Assembly: GCF_009687885.1 (NCBI RefSeq)
Contig: NZ_BLAF01000009.1
Location: 51,404 to 115,403, forward strand
DNA: 64,000 nucleotides
Direction of reading: 5' to 3'
From: Acrocarpospora pleiomorpha
Lineage (GTDB): Bacteria; Actinomycetota; Actinomycetes; Streptosporangiales; Streptosporangiaceae
Position 1 is the stretch's first letter. Each line of letters opens with the position of its first letter. The translations under genes and the position numbers were made by a program. The notes under the pieces are model-generated. The model ran no database searches, had not been told where the DNA came from, and worked only from the letters and a program-made list of their open reading frames with translations. This document shows, in pieces, positions 28,569 through 36,494 of this stretch.

Positions 28569-28997
28569 GTGGAGATCGGGGGCATCGCGCCGGACTTCGC
28601 GTTGATGGATCAGCACGGCACACCCGTTCGACTGTCCGGGCTCCGGGGGGAGCCTGTGGTGATCGTCTTCTATCCCGCCGCGTTCACCGGCGTCTGCCAG
28701 GGCGAGCTGCACGAGCTCGCCGCCCTGGAGGCTCGGGTGCTGGCGATCTCGGTGGATTCGATGTTCGCGCTGCGCGCCTGGGCGGATCGCGAGGGCTACT
28801 CATTTCCGCTGCTCTCGGATTTCTGGCCCCATGGTCAGGTCGCGCGGGCGTACGGTGTCCTGGACGAGGAGAAGGGGCGCGCGCGGCGTGGCACCTTCAT
28901 CCTTGACGGTGAGGGCGTGCTCCGCTGGCAGATCGAGACCGCGATCGGCCAGCCGCGGGACGTCACCGAGTACCGCAAGGTGCTCACCCAACTGTGA
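28569..28997 (+). CDS. ahpE: 1-Cys peroxiredoxin, AhpE type
   Basis: 142 residues from GTG 28569, with GGGAGGGG ending eight bases upstream (GTG 28560 overlaps that site). Thioredoxin fold with peroxidatic Cys43 in FYPAAFTGVCQGEL. There is no other Cys, so it must be reduced by an external thiol (mycothiol or mycoredoxin in actinomycetes). Reduces peroxides in the cytosol. Confidence 0.9.
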   Translation: MEIGGIAPDFALMDQHGTPVRLSGLRGEPVVIVFYPAAFTGVCQGELHELAALEARVLAISVDSMFALRAWADREGYSFPLLSDFWPHGQVARAYGVLDEEKGRARRGTFILDGEGVLRWQIETAIGQPRDVTEYRKVLTQL

Positions 28998-29100
28998 CCT
29001 CGGCGATCCCCGGCCAGCGGGCCGAGACCGCCGCTAACCCGATACGGCCGTTCCGTTCCGGATATTTCAACCCTTGCCCCGGCCAATGTGGGAGGCGACC

Positions 29101-29406
29101 ATGCCCTGCTATCGATGCGGGGCCCGGCAGACCGATCCCGTCCGCGGCGCCAGCCCGTGGAAACGCGGCGTGCGTCACGAGGCGCAGGTCCTGGTCTGCC
29201 CGGACTGCCAGCGTGCCCAGGACCTGGACCTCGACACCTGCCCCACCTGCGCGTCGACCGCCCTGATCTGCCGCCTCGGCGAGGTCGAATGCCGCTCCTG
29301 CGGCCTGGTACGGCTCGCGCAGGCACCCAGCCCCGGCTCACCCGACCTGTCGGGTCTGGCCGCCGAGGTAGAAGCCGCGCTCAACAGGGTTCTGGGCCGC
29401 AACTGA
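29101..29406 (+). CDS. Small multi-zinc-ribbon protein
   Basis: 101 residues from ATG 29101 behind GGGAGG. Four Cys pairs (CYRC, CPDC, CPTC, CRSC) at residues ~3-6, 38-41, 49-52 and 64-67 could bind two zinc ions. C-terminal helix SGLAAEVEAALNRVLG. Function unknown, perhaps nucleic acid or protein binding. Confidence 0.8.
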   Translation: MPCYRCGARQTDPVRGASPWKRGVRHEAQVLVCPDCQRAQDLDLDTCPTCASTALICRLGEVECRSCGLVRLAQAPSPGSPDLSGLAAEVEAALNRVLGRN

Positions 29407-29424
29407 TACGGCGATAATGTGCCG

Positions 29425-30351
29425 GTGAGCTACGTGGTCGCCCTGGATGTGGGCGGAACATCGATGAAGGGCGGCCTCGTCACCTTTTCTGGCGAGGTGA
29501 CGGTTTTCCCCGGCCGGCCCACGGGCCGCGAGCGGGGCCCTGAGGCGGCCGTCGCCACTATCCGCTCCTACGTGTCCGAACTCGCCGACGCGGGCTCCCG
29601 CTCGTTCGGGGGCGCCCCCGCCGGGGTCGGTCTTGCCGTGCCCGGCATCGTGTCCGCCACGGTCGCCCTCTACTCCGCCAACATCGGCTGGCGGGACGTG
29701 CCCGTGTCGGCTTTCGTTCCGGCCGGCCTGCCCGCCGTGCTGGGCCATGACGTACGCACCGGCGGCCTGGCCGAAAGCGTCTTCGGGGCCGGGCGGGACG
29801 TGTCGGACTTCCTCTTCCTGCCGCTCGGCACCGGCATCGCGGGCGCGGTGGTCGTGGGCGGCGAGCCGTACGGGGGAGCGAACGGCTGGGGCGGCGAGAT
29901 CGGCCACACCCCCGTCTGGCCGGACGGCGAGAAATGCGCCTGCGGCCAGCGCGGCTGCCTTGAGACGTACGCCTCCGCCGGCGCGCTCACCCGCCGCTAC
30001 GCGGCCCGCACCGGTGACGCCGCCACCGCCAAGGAGATCGTCGAACGCGCCCCCGACGACGCCCGCGCCGCCGAGGTCCTCGGCGACGCCGTCGAGGCGC
30101 TGGCGATCTCCCTCGCCTCCTACACCCTGCTGCTGGACCCCTCCATGATCGTCATCGGGGGCGGCCTGGGCGAAGCCGGTCCTGTCCTCCTGGATCCGGT
30201 GGCCGAACGGCTGGCGGCTCGCCTGGCCTTCCGCGAGCCGCCGCCGCTCCGCCAGTCCGCCCTCGGCGTGCGCGCGGGCATGCTGGGCGCGGCCATCCTC
30301 GGCTGGCGCGCCGCCGGACAGCCGACCTGGAGCCCCGACCTAGTCCTCTGA
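29425..30351 (+). CDS. ROK family sugar kinase or regulator-like protein
   Basis: 308 residues from GTG 29425; a GATAAT (29413-29418) seven bases before it suggests a leaderless message. ATP/phosphate motif ALDVGGTSMKGGLV, catalytic region VLGHDVRTGGLAES, ROK zinc motif CACGQRGCLETYASAGAL. No helix-turn-helix, so a kinase (glucose or N-acetyl sugar) is more likely than a repressor. The 3' end overlaps the convergent amidohydrolase by 12 bases. Confidence 0.9.
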   Translation: MSYVVALDVGGTSMKGGLVTFSGEVTVFPGRPTGRERGPEAAVATIRSYVSELADAGSRSFGGAPAGVGLAVPGIVSATVALYSANIGWRDVPVSAFVPAGLPAVLGHDVRTGGLAESVFGAGRDVSDFLFLPLGTGIAGAVVVGGEPYGGANGWGGEIGHTPVWPDGEKCACGQRGCLETYASAGALTRRYAARTGDAATAKEIVERAPDDARAAEVLGDAVEALAISLASYTLLLDPSMIVIGGGLGEAGPVLLDPVAERLAARLAFREPPPLRQSALGVRAGMLGAAILGWRAAGQPTWSPDLVL

Positions 30352-31779
30352 GCCCTTCTGACCGCGCCACTCGGTGTACATGTACGGATTGTCCATGATC
30401 TTGGTCTCGGGAATGTCGGGGTTCATCCCCGTGGTCCAGGAGTCGCCGAGCTGCTCCATGAGATAGCCGACCGTCGACTCCACGGCCTGCCGGGCGGCGG
30501 GCAGATCCACGCCCACCAGCCGGTGATCGGCCTTCACCACCCGCCCGTTCACCACGACCGTGTGCACGTCGGCCCGCTGCGCCTGGAACGTCACGTGCCC
30601 GTACGGATTGAGGATCGGGAACATCACCGGCGAGTGGTCGTTCTTCAGCAGCACGACATCGGCCTTCTTGCCCGGCTCCAGGCTGCCGATCGAGGCGTCC
30701 AGGCCGAGCGCCCGGCCGCCGCCCCTGGTCGCCCAGTCCACGACTTCCTCGGCCCGCAGGTGGCAGTGGGTGATCGTCTCCTGCCGCGCGTGCGCCTCCA
30801 GGTGCTCGCGGGAGCGGTCGGCGCCCAGCGTGGCGCGCATGGCCGAGAACAGGTCGCCGCTCCACCAGACGCTGGTGTCCATCGAGAGCGAGACCGGAAT
30901 GCCGTGCTTGCGCAGCTGCCAGGTGGGCGGGTAACCCTGGCCCGCGCTCTGCTCGCTCTCGGTGGAGACCGAGACGGAACCCCCGGTCGCGGCGATCCGG
31001 TGGTAGGAGTCCTGGTTGAGCGTCGCCGCGTGCACGTACACCGATTCCGGCGTCATGAAGCCGTTCTCGTGCATCAGCCGGATGCCGTCGTCGTTGGTCG
31101 CGCCCCACACCCCCGCGTGCGTGGTCACCGGAACGCCCAGCTCGCGGGCGGCCTCGAAGGCGGCGCGCTCGGGGAACGCCGGGTCGCCGGTGACGTCGAA
31201 GGCGAGCTGGAAGCCCAGCTTGCCCTGCACCCGCCGGGTGACGAAGTCCCGGAACTCCGGCGAGGTGGCCCACTCCCACGGCCCTTGCTGGATATTCCCG
31301 TACGCCAGGACGAAACGCCCGGGGACGGCTTCGAGGGCGTCGACCGCCGCCTCGGCGTGGTCGATGGTCTGCAGGCCGTGCGACCAGTCCACGGTGGTGG
31401 TGACGCCCGCGTCCAGGGCCTCGATCGCGCCGAGCAGGTTGCCGGCGTAGATGTCCTGGGGGCGGAAACGTTTGCCCCATTCGAGGTAGTACCAGACGAA
31501 GTACTGGGTGAGGGTCCAGTCCGCGCCGTATCCGCGCATCGCGGTCTGCCAGAGGTGGCGGTGCGTGTCGATCATGCCGGGCATCACGATCCCGCCGGAC
31601 GCGTCCACCTCCACGGTTCCGTCCGGCACCTCCAGGGCGGGCCCGACGGCCTCGATGCGCTCCCCGATGATCAGGACGTCGGCGTCCCGCAGAATGGTAT
31701 GGCTGTCGTCCATCGTCAGGACCAGGCCGTCGCGGAGAACGAGGGGTCGGCCGGGCTGGTGGGCGGCGGTCGCGCTCAT
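30340..31779 (-). CDS. Amidohydrolase (TrzA/AtzB, cytosine-deaminase-like superfamily)
   Basis: 479 residues. Metal ligands in GMIDTHRHLWQT, a mid-protein HAGVWG, HAATLN and an Asp in SLSMDTSVWWSG fit the amidohydrolase barrel; the N- and C-terminal segments form the small beta domain (GSLEPGKKADVVLL). Hydrolyses an amide or deaminates a ring amine; the substrate is unknown. Divergent from the IclR-family regulator, with an operator between them, so probably part of the same catabolic regulon as the dioxygenase operon. Confidence 0.88.
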   Translation of the reverse strand: MSATAAHQPGRPLVLRDGLVLTMDDSHTILRDADVLIIGERIEAVGPALEVPDGTVEVDASGGIVMPGMIDTHRHLWQTAMRGYGADWTLTQYFVWYYLEWGKRFRPQDIYAGNLLGAIEALDAGVTTTVDWSHGLQTIDHAEAAVDALEAVPGRFVLAYGNIQQGPWEWATSPEFRDFVTRRVQGKLGFQLAFDVTGDPAFPERAAFEAARELGVPVTTHAGVWGATNDDGIRLMHENGFMTPESVYVHAATLNQDSYHRIAATGGSVSVSTESEQSAGQGYPPTWQLRKHGIPVSLSMDTSVWWSGDLFSAMRATLGADRSREHLEAHARQETITHCHLRAEEVVDWATRGGGRALGLDASIGSLEPGKKADVVLLKNDHSPVMFPILNPYGHVTFQAQRADVHTVVVNGRVVKADHRLVGVDLPAARQAVESTVGYLMEQLGDSWTTGMNPDIPETKIMDNPYMYTEWRGQKGSED

Positions 31780-31793
31780 GGGCGCCTCCCTGG

Positions 31794-31817
31794 CGGACTA
31801 GTGTCCGTATGGCGGTC
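31794..31817. promoter_or_regulatory. Putative IclR-family operator, copy 1
   Basis: CGGAC-TAGT-GTCCG-TATGG-CGGTC, 15 bases before the amidohydrolase start and 70 before the regulator start. Same architecture as 32732-32755. Confidence 0.6.
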
Positions 31818-31887
31818 AAGGGAACAGTGATGCCACAATGAGAGCAGCCTGTCCCGATGTCAAGACGCAGGAAACGGACGACCGCCC

Positions 31888-32697
31888 ATGCCTCCGCCCA
31901 CGCCCCGCAAGGGCACCAGCCCGGATTTCATCGAGGCGCTCGCCCGGGGCCTCGACGTGATCAGGGCGTTCCGGCCGCGCCAGCCCGCCATGACCCTGAC
32001 CGAGGTGGCCACCGCCTCGGGCCTGGCCCGGCCGACGGCCCGGCGCATCCTGCTCACGCTGGAGGAACTGGGTTACGTCCGGGCCGAGCGCGCCGGCTTC
32101 TCGCTGACCCCCCGGGTGCTCGAACTCGGCGTGGCGTACGTGCGCTCGATGGGGCTGTGGGAGATCGCCCGGCCGCATCTGGAAGCCCTGGTGGCGCAGA
32201 CCAACGAGTCCTGCTCCATCGCCCAGCTGGACGGTTCGGACATCGTCTACGTGGCGCGGGTGGCGGTGCCGAAGATCGTCACCCTGTCGGTGACCATCGG
32301 GACCCGGTTCCCGGCGCTGCAGACCTCGCTCGGCAAGGTGCTGCTGGCCGCGCTGCCGCCGGAGCGGGTGGAGGCCGTGCTGGCCGAGCCGAGCAGGTCG
32401 GGCATCGTGCCGTGCTGGCAGCCGGGCGCCGAGGAGCGCCGCGCGGCGTTGCGTGAGGTCAGGGCGAGCGGGTGGGCGATCACCGACGAGCAGCTGGCGC
32501 CCGGGATCCGGTCGGTGGCGGCGCCGCTGCGGGACGGGCACGGCCAGGTCATCGCGGCCGTCAACGTCAACGCGCACGCGGCGGAGACGTCCATGGAGAA
32601 GCTGGTCGAGGAGCATCTGCCGGCGCTGCTGCGGACGGCGGGGGCGATCGGGGCCGACTTCGCGCTGTATGAGGCCGTTCCGCAGGCCAGCGCTTGA
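31888..32697 (+). CDS. IclR-family regulator (PcaR/PobR group)
   Basis: 269 residues. N-terminal winged helix (RGLDVIRAFRPRQPAMTLTE, ASGLARPTARRILLTLEELG) and C-terminal effector domain (SIAQLDGSDIVYVARV, TLSVTIGTRFPALQTSLGKV, LLRDGHGQVIAAVNVNAHAA-like region). PcaR-like proteins respond to aromatic-acid intermediates. It divides the amidohydrolase from the CoA-transferase operon, both preceded by the same palindromic site. Confidence 0.9.
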   Translation: MPPPTPRKGTSPDFIEALARGLDVIRAFRPRQPAMTLTEVATASGLARPTARRILLTLEELGYVRAERAGFSLTPRVLELGVAYVRSMGLWEIARPHLEALVAQTNESCSIAQLDGSDIVYVARVAVPKIVTLSVTIGTRFPALQTSLGKVLLAALPPERVEAVLAEPSRSGIVPCWQPGAEERRAALREVRASGWAITDEQLAPGIRSVAAPLRDGHGQVIAAVNVNAHAAETSMEKLVEEHLPALLRTAGAIGADFALYEAVPQASA

Positions 32698-32731
32698 CAA
32701 CGTGACCGCAGGGGCAAGATGCTCGGTCGTG

Positions 32732-32755
32732 CGGACAATTGTCCGTTCAGCGGAC
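32732..32755. promoter_or_regulatory. Putative IclR-family operator, copy 2
   Basis: CGGAC-AATT-GTCCG-TTCAG-CGGAC, between the regulator stop and CoA-transferase start. A TTGACA lies at 32694-32699 and TATTCT (32763-32768) is seven bases before ATG 32775, allowing leaderless expression. Confidence 0.6.
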
Positions 32756-32774
32756 GGAAGGTTATTCTAGGCTC

Positions 32775-33914
32775 ATGGGGACGCCGGGTTCAGGGCCGCT
32801 CGCGGGGATTCTCGTCGCAGACTTCTCGCGGGTGCTGGCAGGGCCGTACGCGACGATGCTGCTGGGGGATCTCGGGGCGGAGGTCGTGAAGGTGGAGAGC
32901 CCCGGCGGGGACGACACCAGGAACTGGCTGCCTCCGGTTCGCGGGGATGTGTCGACGTATTACCTCGGGATCAACCGGAACAAGCGGTCGGTGGTGCTGG
33001 ATCTCAAGGATGACTCCGATCTGGTTCTGGCCCGGGAGCTGGCCGCGCGCGCGGATGTGATGATCGAGAATTTCAAGCCGGGTGGGCTTGCGCGGTATGG
33101 GCTGGATTATGCGGCGGTGAGTGCGGGGAACCGTGGGGTGGTATATGCCTCGATCAGTGGGTTCGGGACTGCTGGGGGTGCGGGGCTGCCGGGGTATGAC
33201 CTGATTGTGCAGGCTGTGTCTGGGTTGATGAGCTTGACGGGGGATCCAGGCGGGTCGCCGTATCGGGCGGGGATTTCGGTTTTCGATGTGATGACCGGGT
33301 TGCATGCGGTTTCTGGGGTGCTGGCCGCGTTGTATGAGCGGGCTGGGTCGGGGGTGGGGCAGCATGTCGAGGTCAATCTGCTTTCGTCGGCGTTGTCGGG
33401 GATGGTGAACCATTCCAGTGCGGTGGTGGCGGGTGGGGTGGTGCCGTTCCGGATGGGGAACGCGCATCCGAGTTTGTTCCCCTATGAGCCGCTTCCGGCG
33501 AAGGATGGGGAGCTGGTGATCGCGGCGGGGAACGACGGGCAGTTCCGGAAATTGTGTGATGTTCTCGGGGTGCCGGAGCTGGCCGATGATCCGCGGTTCG
33601 CGCGGACGGCTGACCGGACGGCGAACCGGGAGGAGTTGCGGCCGTTGCTGGTGGCCCGGCTCGAAGCGCGGGATCGGGCGGATTGGTTCCGCGAGCTGAG
33701 CGCGGTGGGGGTTTCGTGCGGGCCGATCAACACGGTGGGGGAGGGCCTGGAGCTCGCCACCGACCTGGGGTTGGGACCGGTGGTTTCGCCGGGTGGCGTG
33801 CCGTCTGTGCGCAATCCCATTGGCTTGTCGCGTACGGCGGCTAGTTACCGGTTGCCGCCGCCGGGGTTGGATGAGCACGGTGACGAGATCCGGGCCTGGC
33901 TGGGGGAAGCATGA
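32775..33914 (+). CDS. CaiB/BaiF-type (class III) CoA-transferase
   Basis: 379 residues from ATG 32775. Blocks DFSRVLAGPYATMLLGDLGA, EVVKVESPGGDDTRNW, YLGINRNKRSVVLDLK and VMIENFKPGGLARYGLDY are family signatures; the catalytic Asp is in GYDLIVQAVSG. Transfers CoA between carboxylic acids. The stop overlaps the citryl-CoA-lyase-like start by four bases, suggesting the two act in sequence: activate an organic acid, then cleave the thioester. Confidence 0.9.
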   Translation: MGTPGSGPLAGILVADFSRVLAGPYATMLLGDLGAEVVKVESPGGDDTRNWLPPVRGDVSTYYLGINRNKRSVVLDLKDDSDLVLARELAARADVMIENFKPGGLARYGLDYAAVSAGNRGVVYASISGFGTAGGAGLPGYDLIVQAVSGLMSLTGDPGGSPYRAGISVFDVMTGLHAVSGVLAALYERAGSGVGQHVEVNLLSSALSGMVNHSSAVVAGGVVPFRMGNAHPSLFPYEPLPAKDGELVIAAGNDGQFRKLCDVLGVPELADDPRFARTADRTANREELRPLLVARLEARDRADWFRELSAVGVSCGPINTVGEGLELATDLGLGPVVSPGGVPSVRNPIGLSRTAASYRLPPPGLDEHGDEIRAWLGEA

Positions 33915-34699
33915 GCGGAAATTTCAGGACATCGATTGGTACCTCGGATGAGACGAGCATCCGGGTGCTCGGGCAGGATCTCGCTCATGATCTGATGGGC
34001 AAGGTCGGCTTCGGGGAGCTCGCCTTCTGGCTGGTCGCCGGGCGGCGGCCCACTCCCTCGGAGACGCGGGTTTTCGAGGCGGTCCTGGTCGCGCTGGCCG
34101 ATCACGGGTTCACGCCGACCGCCATCGCGGCCCGGCTGACCTATCTGAGCGCGCCGGAGTCCGTGCAGGGTGCGCTGGCCGCTGGGCTGCTCGGTGGTGG
34201 CTCCCGCTTTCTCGGCGTGACGGAGGACGCGGGGCGGTTCCTCGCCGGGACGCTCGCGAGCAGCACGTGGACCGACGACATGCCGGACGCCGACTGGGAC
34301 ACGATCGCCCTGGCCGCGGTGAAGGACGCCCGGGCGGAGCGGCGATTGGTGCCCGGGCTGGGGCATCCCGTACACAAGCAAGAGGATCCGCGGACCCCCG
34401 TGCTGTACACGATCGCGTCCGAGGAGGGTCTGTACGGCCCCCATCTGAGGCTTTTCGCCGCAATCGGCCGCGTTCACCCACAGGTCCTCGGTCGCACGCT
34501 CCCCCTCAACGGCGCCGGAGTCTGCGGCGCGGCCCTGGCCGACCTCGGCCTCCCCATCGACATGCTCCGCGGTTTCGCCCTACTCGCCCGCGCCGCCGGC
34601 ATCCTCGGCCATCTCGCCGAGGAACGCCGGGACCCTATCGGCATGGACATTTACCACGCGATAGATCGAAATACGGCCTATATCCCGGACGAGGCATAG
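33911..34699 (+). CDS. Citryl-CoA lyase / citrate-synthase-like protein
   Basis: 262 residues, shorter than full citrate synthase and equal to its C-terminal catalytic part. Conserved GLGHPVHKQEDPRTPVLY (catalytic His), LPLNGAGVCGAALADLG and the terminal MDIYHAIDRNTAYIPDEA. Likely cleaves or forms a citryl-, citramalyl- or related CoA thioester. With LigAB downstream, it may process a product of aromatic 4,5-cleavage (inference). The 3' end is the seed of the downstream tandem repeat. Confidence 0.85.
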   Translation: MSGNFRTSIGTSDETSIRVLGQDLAHDLMGKVGFGELAFWLVAGRRPTPSETRVFEAVLVALADHGFTPTAIAARLTYLSAPESVQGALAAGLLGGGSRFLGVTEDAGRFLAGTLASSTWTDDMPDADWDTIALAAVKDARAERRLVPGLGHPVHKQEDPRTPVLYTIASEEGLYGPHLRLFAAIGRVHPQVLGRTLPLNGAGVCGAALADLGLPIDMLRGFALLARAAGILGHLAEERRDPIGMDIYHAIDRNTAYIPDEA

Positions 34700-34953
34700 G
34701 AGGTCCTGCGGCGATGGTCTTGGCTATTTACGAAGCCGTTGACCGGCGCGTTCCCGCCGAAGCGGGGGAGGTCCTGTCGTGTTCGTGAATTCCCGACGAG
34801 GCGTAGGAGGTCTTGTCGCGATGGTCGGGTCCCTTTACGAAGTCGTTGGCTGGAATGTCCCGGACGAGGCGCAAGGGGTCTTGTGGTGATGGTCGGGTTG
34901 ATTTACGAAGTCGTTGGCCGGTACATCGTGGATGCAGCGCAGGGAGGTCTTCC
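34643..34953 (+). repeat. Tandem copies of the citryl-CoA-lyase 3' end and gene junction
   Basis: Four diverged units with ATG at 34643 (inside the gene), 34714, 34821 and 34889, followed by the real ligB ATG at 34954; steps are 71, 107, 68 and 65 bp. Each has ATGGnC...TTTACnAnGnCGTTG, a PDEA-like end and GGAGGTC or a variant. Translated, the units read MDIYHAIDRN, MVLAIYEAVDRR, MVGSLYEVVGWN and MVGLIYEVVGRY. Duplication of the 3' end plus Shine-Dalgarno explains it. Nothing else is seen in this 254-bp gap. Confidence 0.82.
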
Positions 34954-35817
34954 ATGGCGACAATAGCCGCCGTCATCGCGTCTACCCATCATCCGTTCTA
35001 TTACCGTGCGAGCACGGCCCCGCCGGAGGAACGGCCGCCTTTCGCCGACGCGTGGGTCGCGAAGATTCTGGCCTTCCGGGAGACCCTGACCCGGGCTCGG
35101 CCGGATGTTCTGGTGATGGTGGGTTCCGATCACTTCCACCAGCTGTGGCTGGACAATATGCCGCAGTTCCTCGTCGGCAAGGCGCCCTTCTATGACGCCA
35201 ACTGGGCCAACGAGGAACGTGAGTTCGGGCTGCCCCGCATGCTTCTGCGCGGTCAGGAGGATCTTTCCGCGCACATCCTGCGCGGGGGACTCGACGAGGG
35301 TTTCGACCTCGCCTTCAGCAACGAGCTCCGCATCGACCACAGCATCACCTGCCCGATCATCACGCTCCGCCCGGAAGCCGACCTTCCCATCGTCCCCATC
35401 TACACCAACATCTTCGCCCCGCCCCTCCCGCAGCCGAATCGTTTCGTCGCCCTCGGCCGCGCGATCCGCGAACTGGTCGAGTCCTGGCCGAGCGAACTCC
35501 GCGTGGCCATCATCGGCACCGGCCACCTGTCCCTCGAACTCGGCGGCCCCCGCCAGTTCGGCCCGCATGGCCCCGATCCCGAGTTCGACCGCAAAGCCGT
35601 CGAATGGATCGCCAACGGAGATATCGAGCGGTCGCTGGCCGAGGTCTCCCTCGACAGCCTCTGGACCCCCGGCAACGCGACGCACGGCTTCATGGACTTC
35701 ATGCTGATGATGGGCGTCGCCGGTGAGGGCGCGAAAGCCGACCATGTCGACAGCCTCGACCTGTTCCACACGATGGAGGCGTACTTCACCTGGTATCCGG
35801 AAGGAGTGCCCGCATGA
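34954..35817 (+). CDS. ligB: LigB-type extradiol ring-cleavage dioxygenase, catalytic subunit
   Basis: 287 residues from ATG 34954 behind GGGAGGTC. Class III extradiol features: N-terminal AAVIASTHHPFYYR with His ligands, MVGSDHFHQLWLDNMPQFLV, NELRIDHSITCPIITL, and the late GTGHLSLELGG. Binds Fe(II) and opens protocatechuate-, gallate- or related rings at the 4,5 position. Followed by the small LigA-like subunit with a four-base overlap. The exact substrate is not resolved. Confidence 0.85.
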   Translation: MATIAAVIASTHHPFYYRASTAPPEERPPFADAWVAKILAFRETLTRARPDVLVMVGSDHFHQLWLDNMPQFLVGKAPFYDANWANEEREFGLPRMLLRGQEDLSAHILRGGLDEGFDLAFSNELRIDHSITCPIITLRPEADLPIVPIYTNIFAPPLPQPNRFVALGRAIRELVESWPSELRVAIIGTGHLSLELGGPRQFGPHGPDPEFDRKAVEWIANGDIERSLAEVSLDSLWTPGNATHGFMDFMLMMGVAGEGAKADHVDSLDLFHTMEAYFTWYPEGVPA

Positions 35818-36176
35818 GCAAATATCTGCTCAACAAGTTCCTCTACACGATCGACCGCGACGCTGACCTGGTCGAACGTTACCGGGAAGACCCAGCCGGC
35901 ACAGTGACCTGGTGGGAATCCGAGCTCGCCAACAGGATCCTCAACTGCCCCGCCGGCGAGTCAAGCACCTGGCTCTCCCTCGAACCGGCCGAACGCGAAG
36001 CCCTCTCCACCCACGACCACGTCCGCCTCTTCGAACTGGGCGCCCACCCCTTCCTCACCCTCACCCTCTTCATCGCAATGTTCGAACGCGACAACACCGA
36101 ACCTCTGGAATACCAAAAAGCCTTCGGCCAACGCCTCACCCACTTCACCCTCCCTTATCCCGATATATCGACATAA
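35814..36176 (+). CDS. ligA: LigA-like small subunit of the 4,5-dioxygenase
   Basis: 120 residues, all-helical: MSKYLLNKFLYTIDRDADLV, YREDPAGTVTWWESELANRI, LSTHDHVRLFELGAHPFLTL. Matches the LigA alpha-subunit family (cap over the LigB active site). Translationally coupled to ligB. Last gene of the catabolic operon. Confidence 0.85.
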   Translation: MSKYLLNKFLYTIDRDADLVERYREDPAGTVTWWESELANRILNCPAGESSTWLSLEPAEREALSTHDHVRLFELGAHPFLTLTLFIAMFERDNTEPLEYQKAFGQRLTHFTLPYPDIST

Positions 36177-36243
36177 GTCCACCCGCACGGCGCGGCAGCA
36201 CCCGGCATTCCAGGGACGGACTTGAACCGCGATGGGGCGGTCA

Positions 36244-36480
36244 TGAGGGCTGGACCCGACGACCGCGTACATCACAAGGGCTGGGAGTCTGTGGGCCGGT
36301 AGATCGGAATACACGAACAAGGCTTGGGCGCTCTGTGGTGAGTCGGGACATCGGAGCGTACGAACAGGAGCAGGGAGCCTGCGCTGGGTTGGGAGATCGA
36401 AGCGCGTGAAGAAGCTGTTGGGCCAGAAGATCGGCACATTGAACGAGGGCTGGGAGTCTGTGGTGGGCCGTGAACACGTG
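36244..36480. repeat. Degenerate ~47-bp tandem repeat
   Basis: Units end in (g/c)atcg(g/a) at 36302, 36349, 36395 and 36429 (steps 47, 46, 34) and contain variants of ACGAACAAGGGCTGGGAGTC followed by tGTGGtGggcCGg. Reading frames through it differ between units, so it is not protein-coding. It fills the 318-bp gap between ligA and the oxidoreductase; only its last bases carry a Shine-Dalgarno (GGAG). Confidence 0.7.
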
Positions 36481-36494
36481 GGTTGGAGCTTTCG

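Noticed and set aside
34643..34953. Repeats considered as CRISPR or as a mobile element
   Set aside because: No constant repeat/variable spacer pattern, irregular steps (71, 107, 68, 65), and the unit clearly derives from the end of the preceding gene.
36244..36480. Repeats considered as CRISPR array
   Set aside because: Units diverge along the whole length and no cas gene is near.
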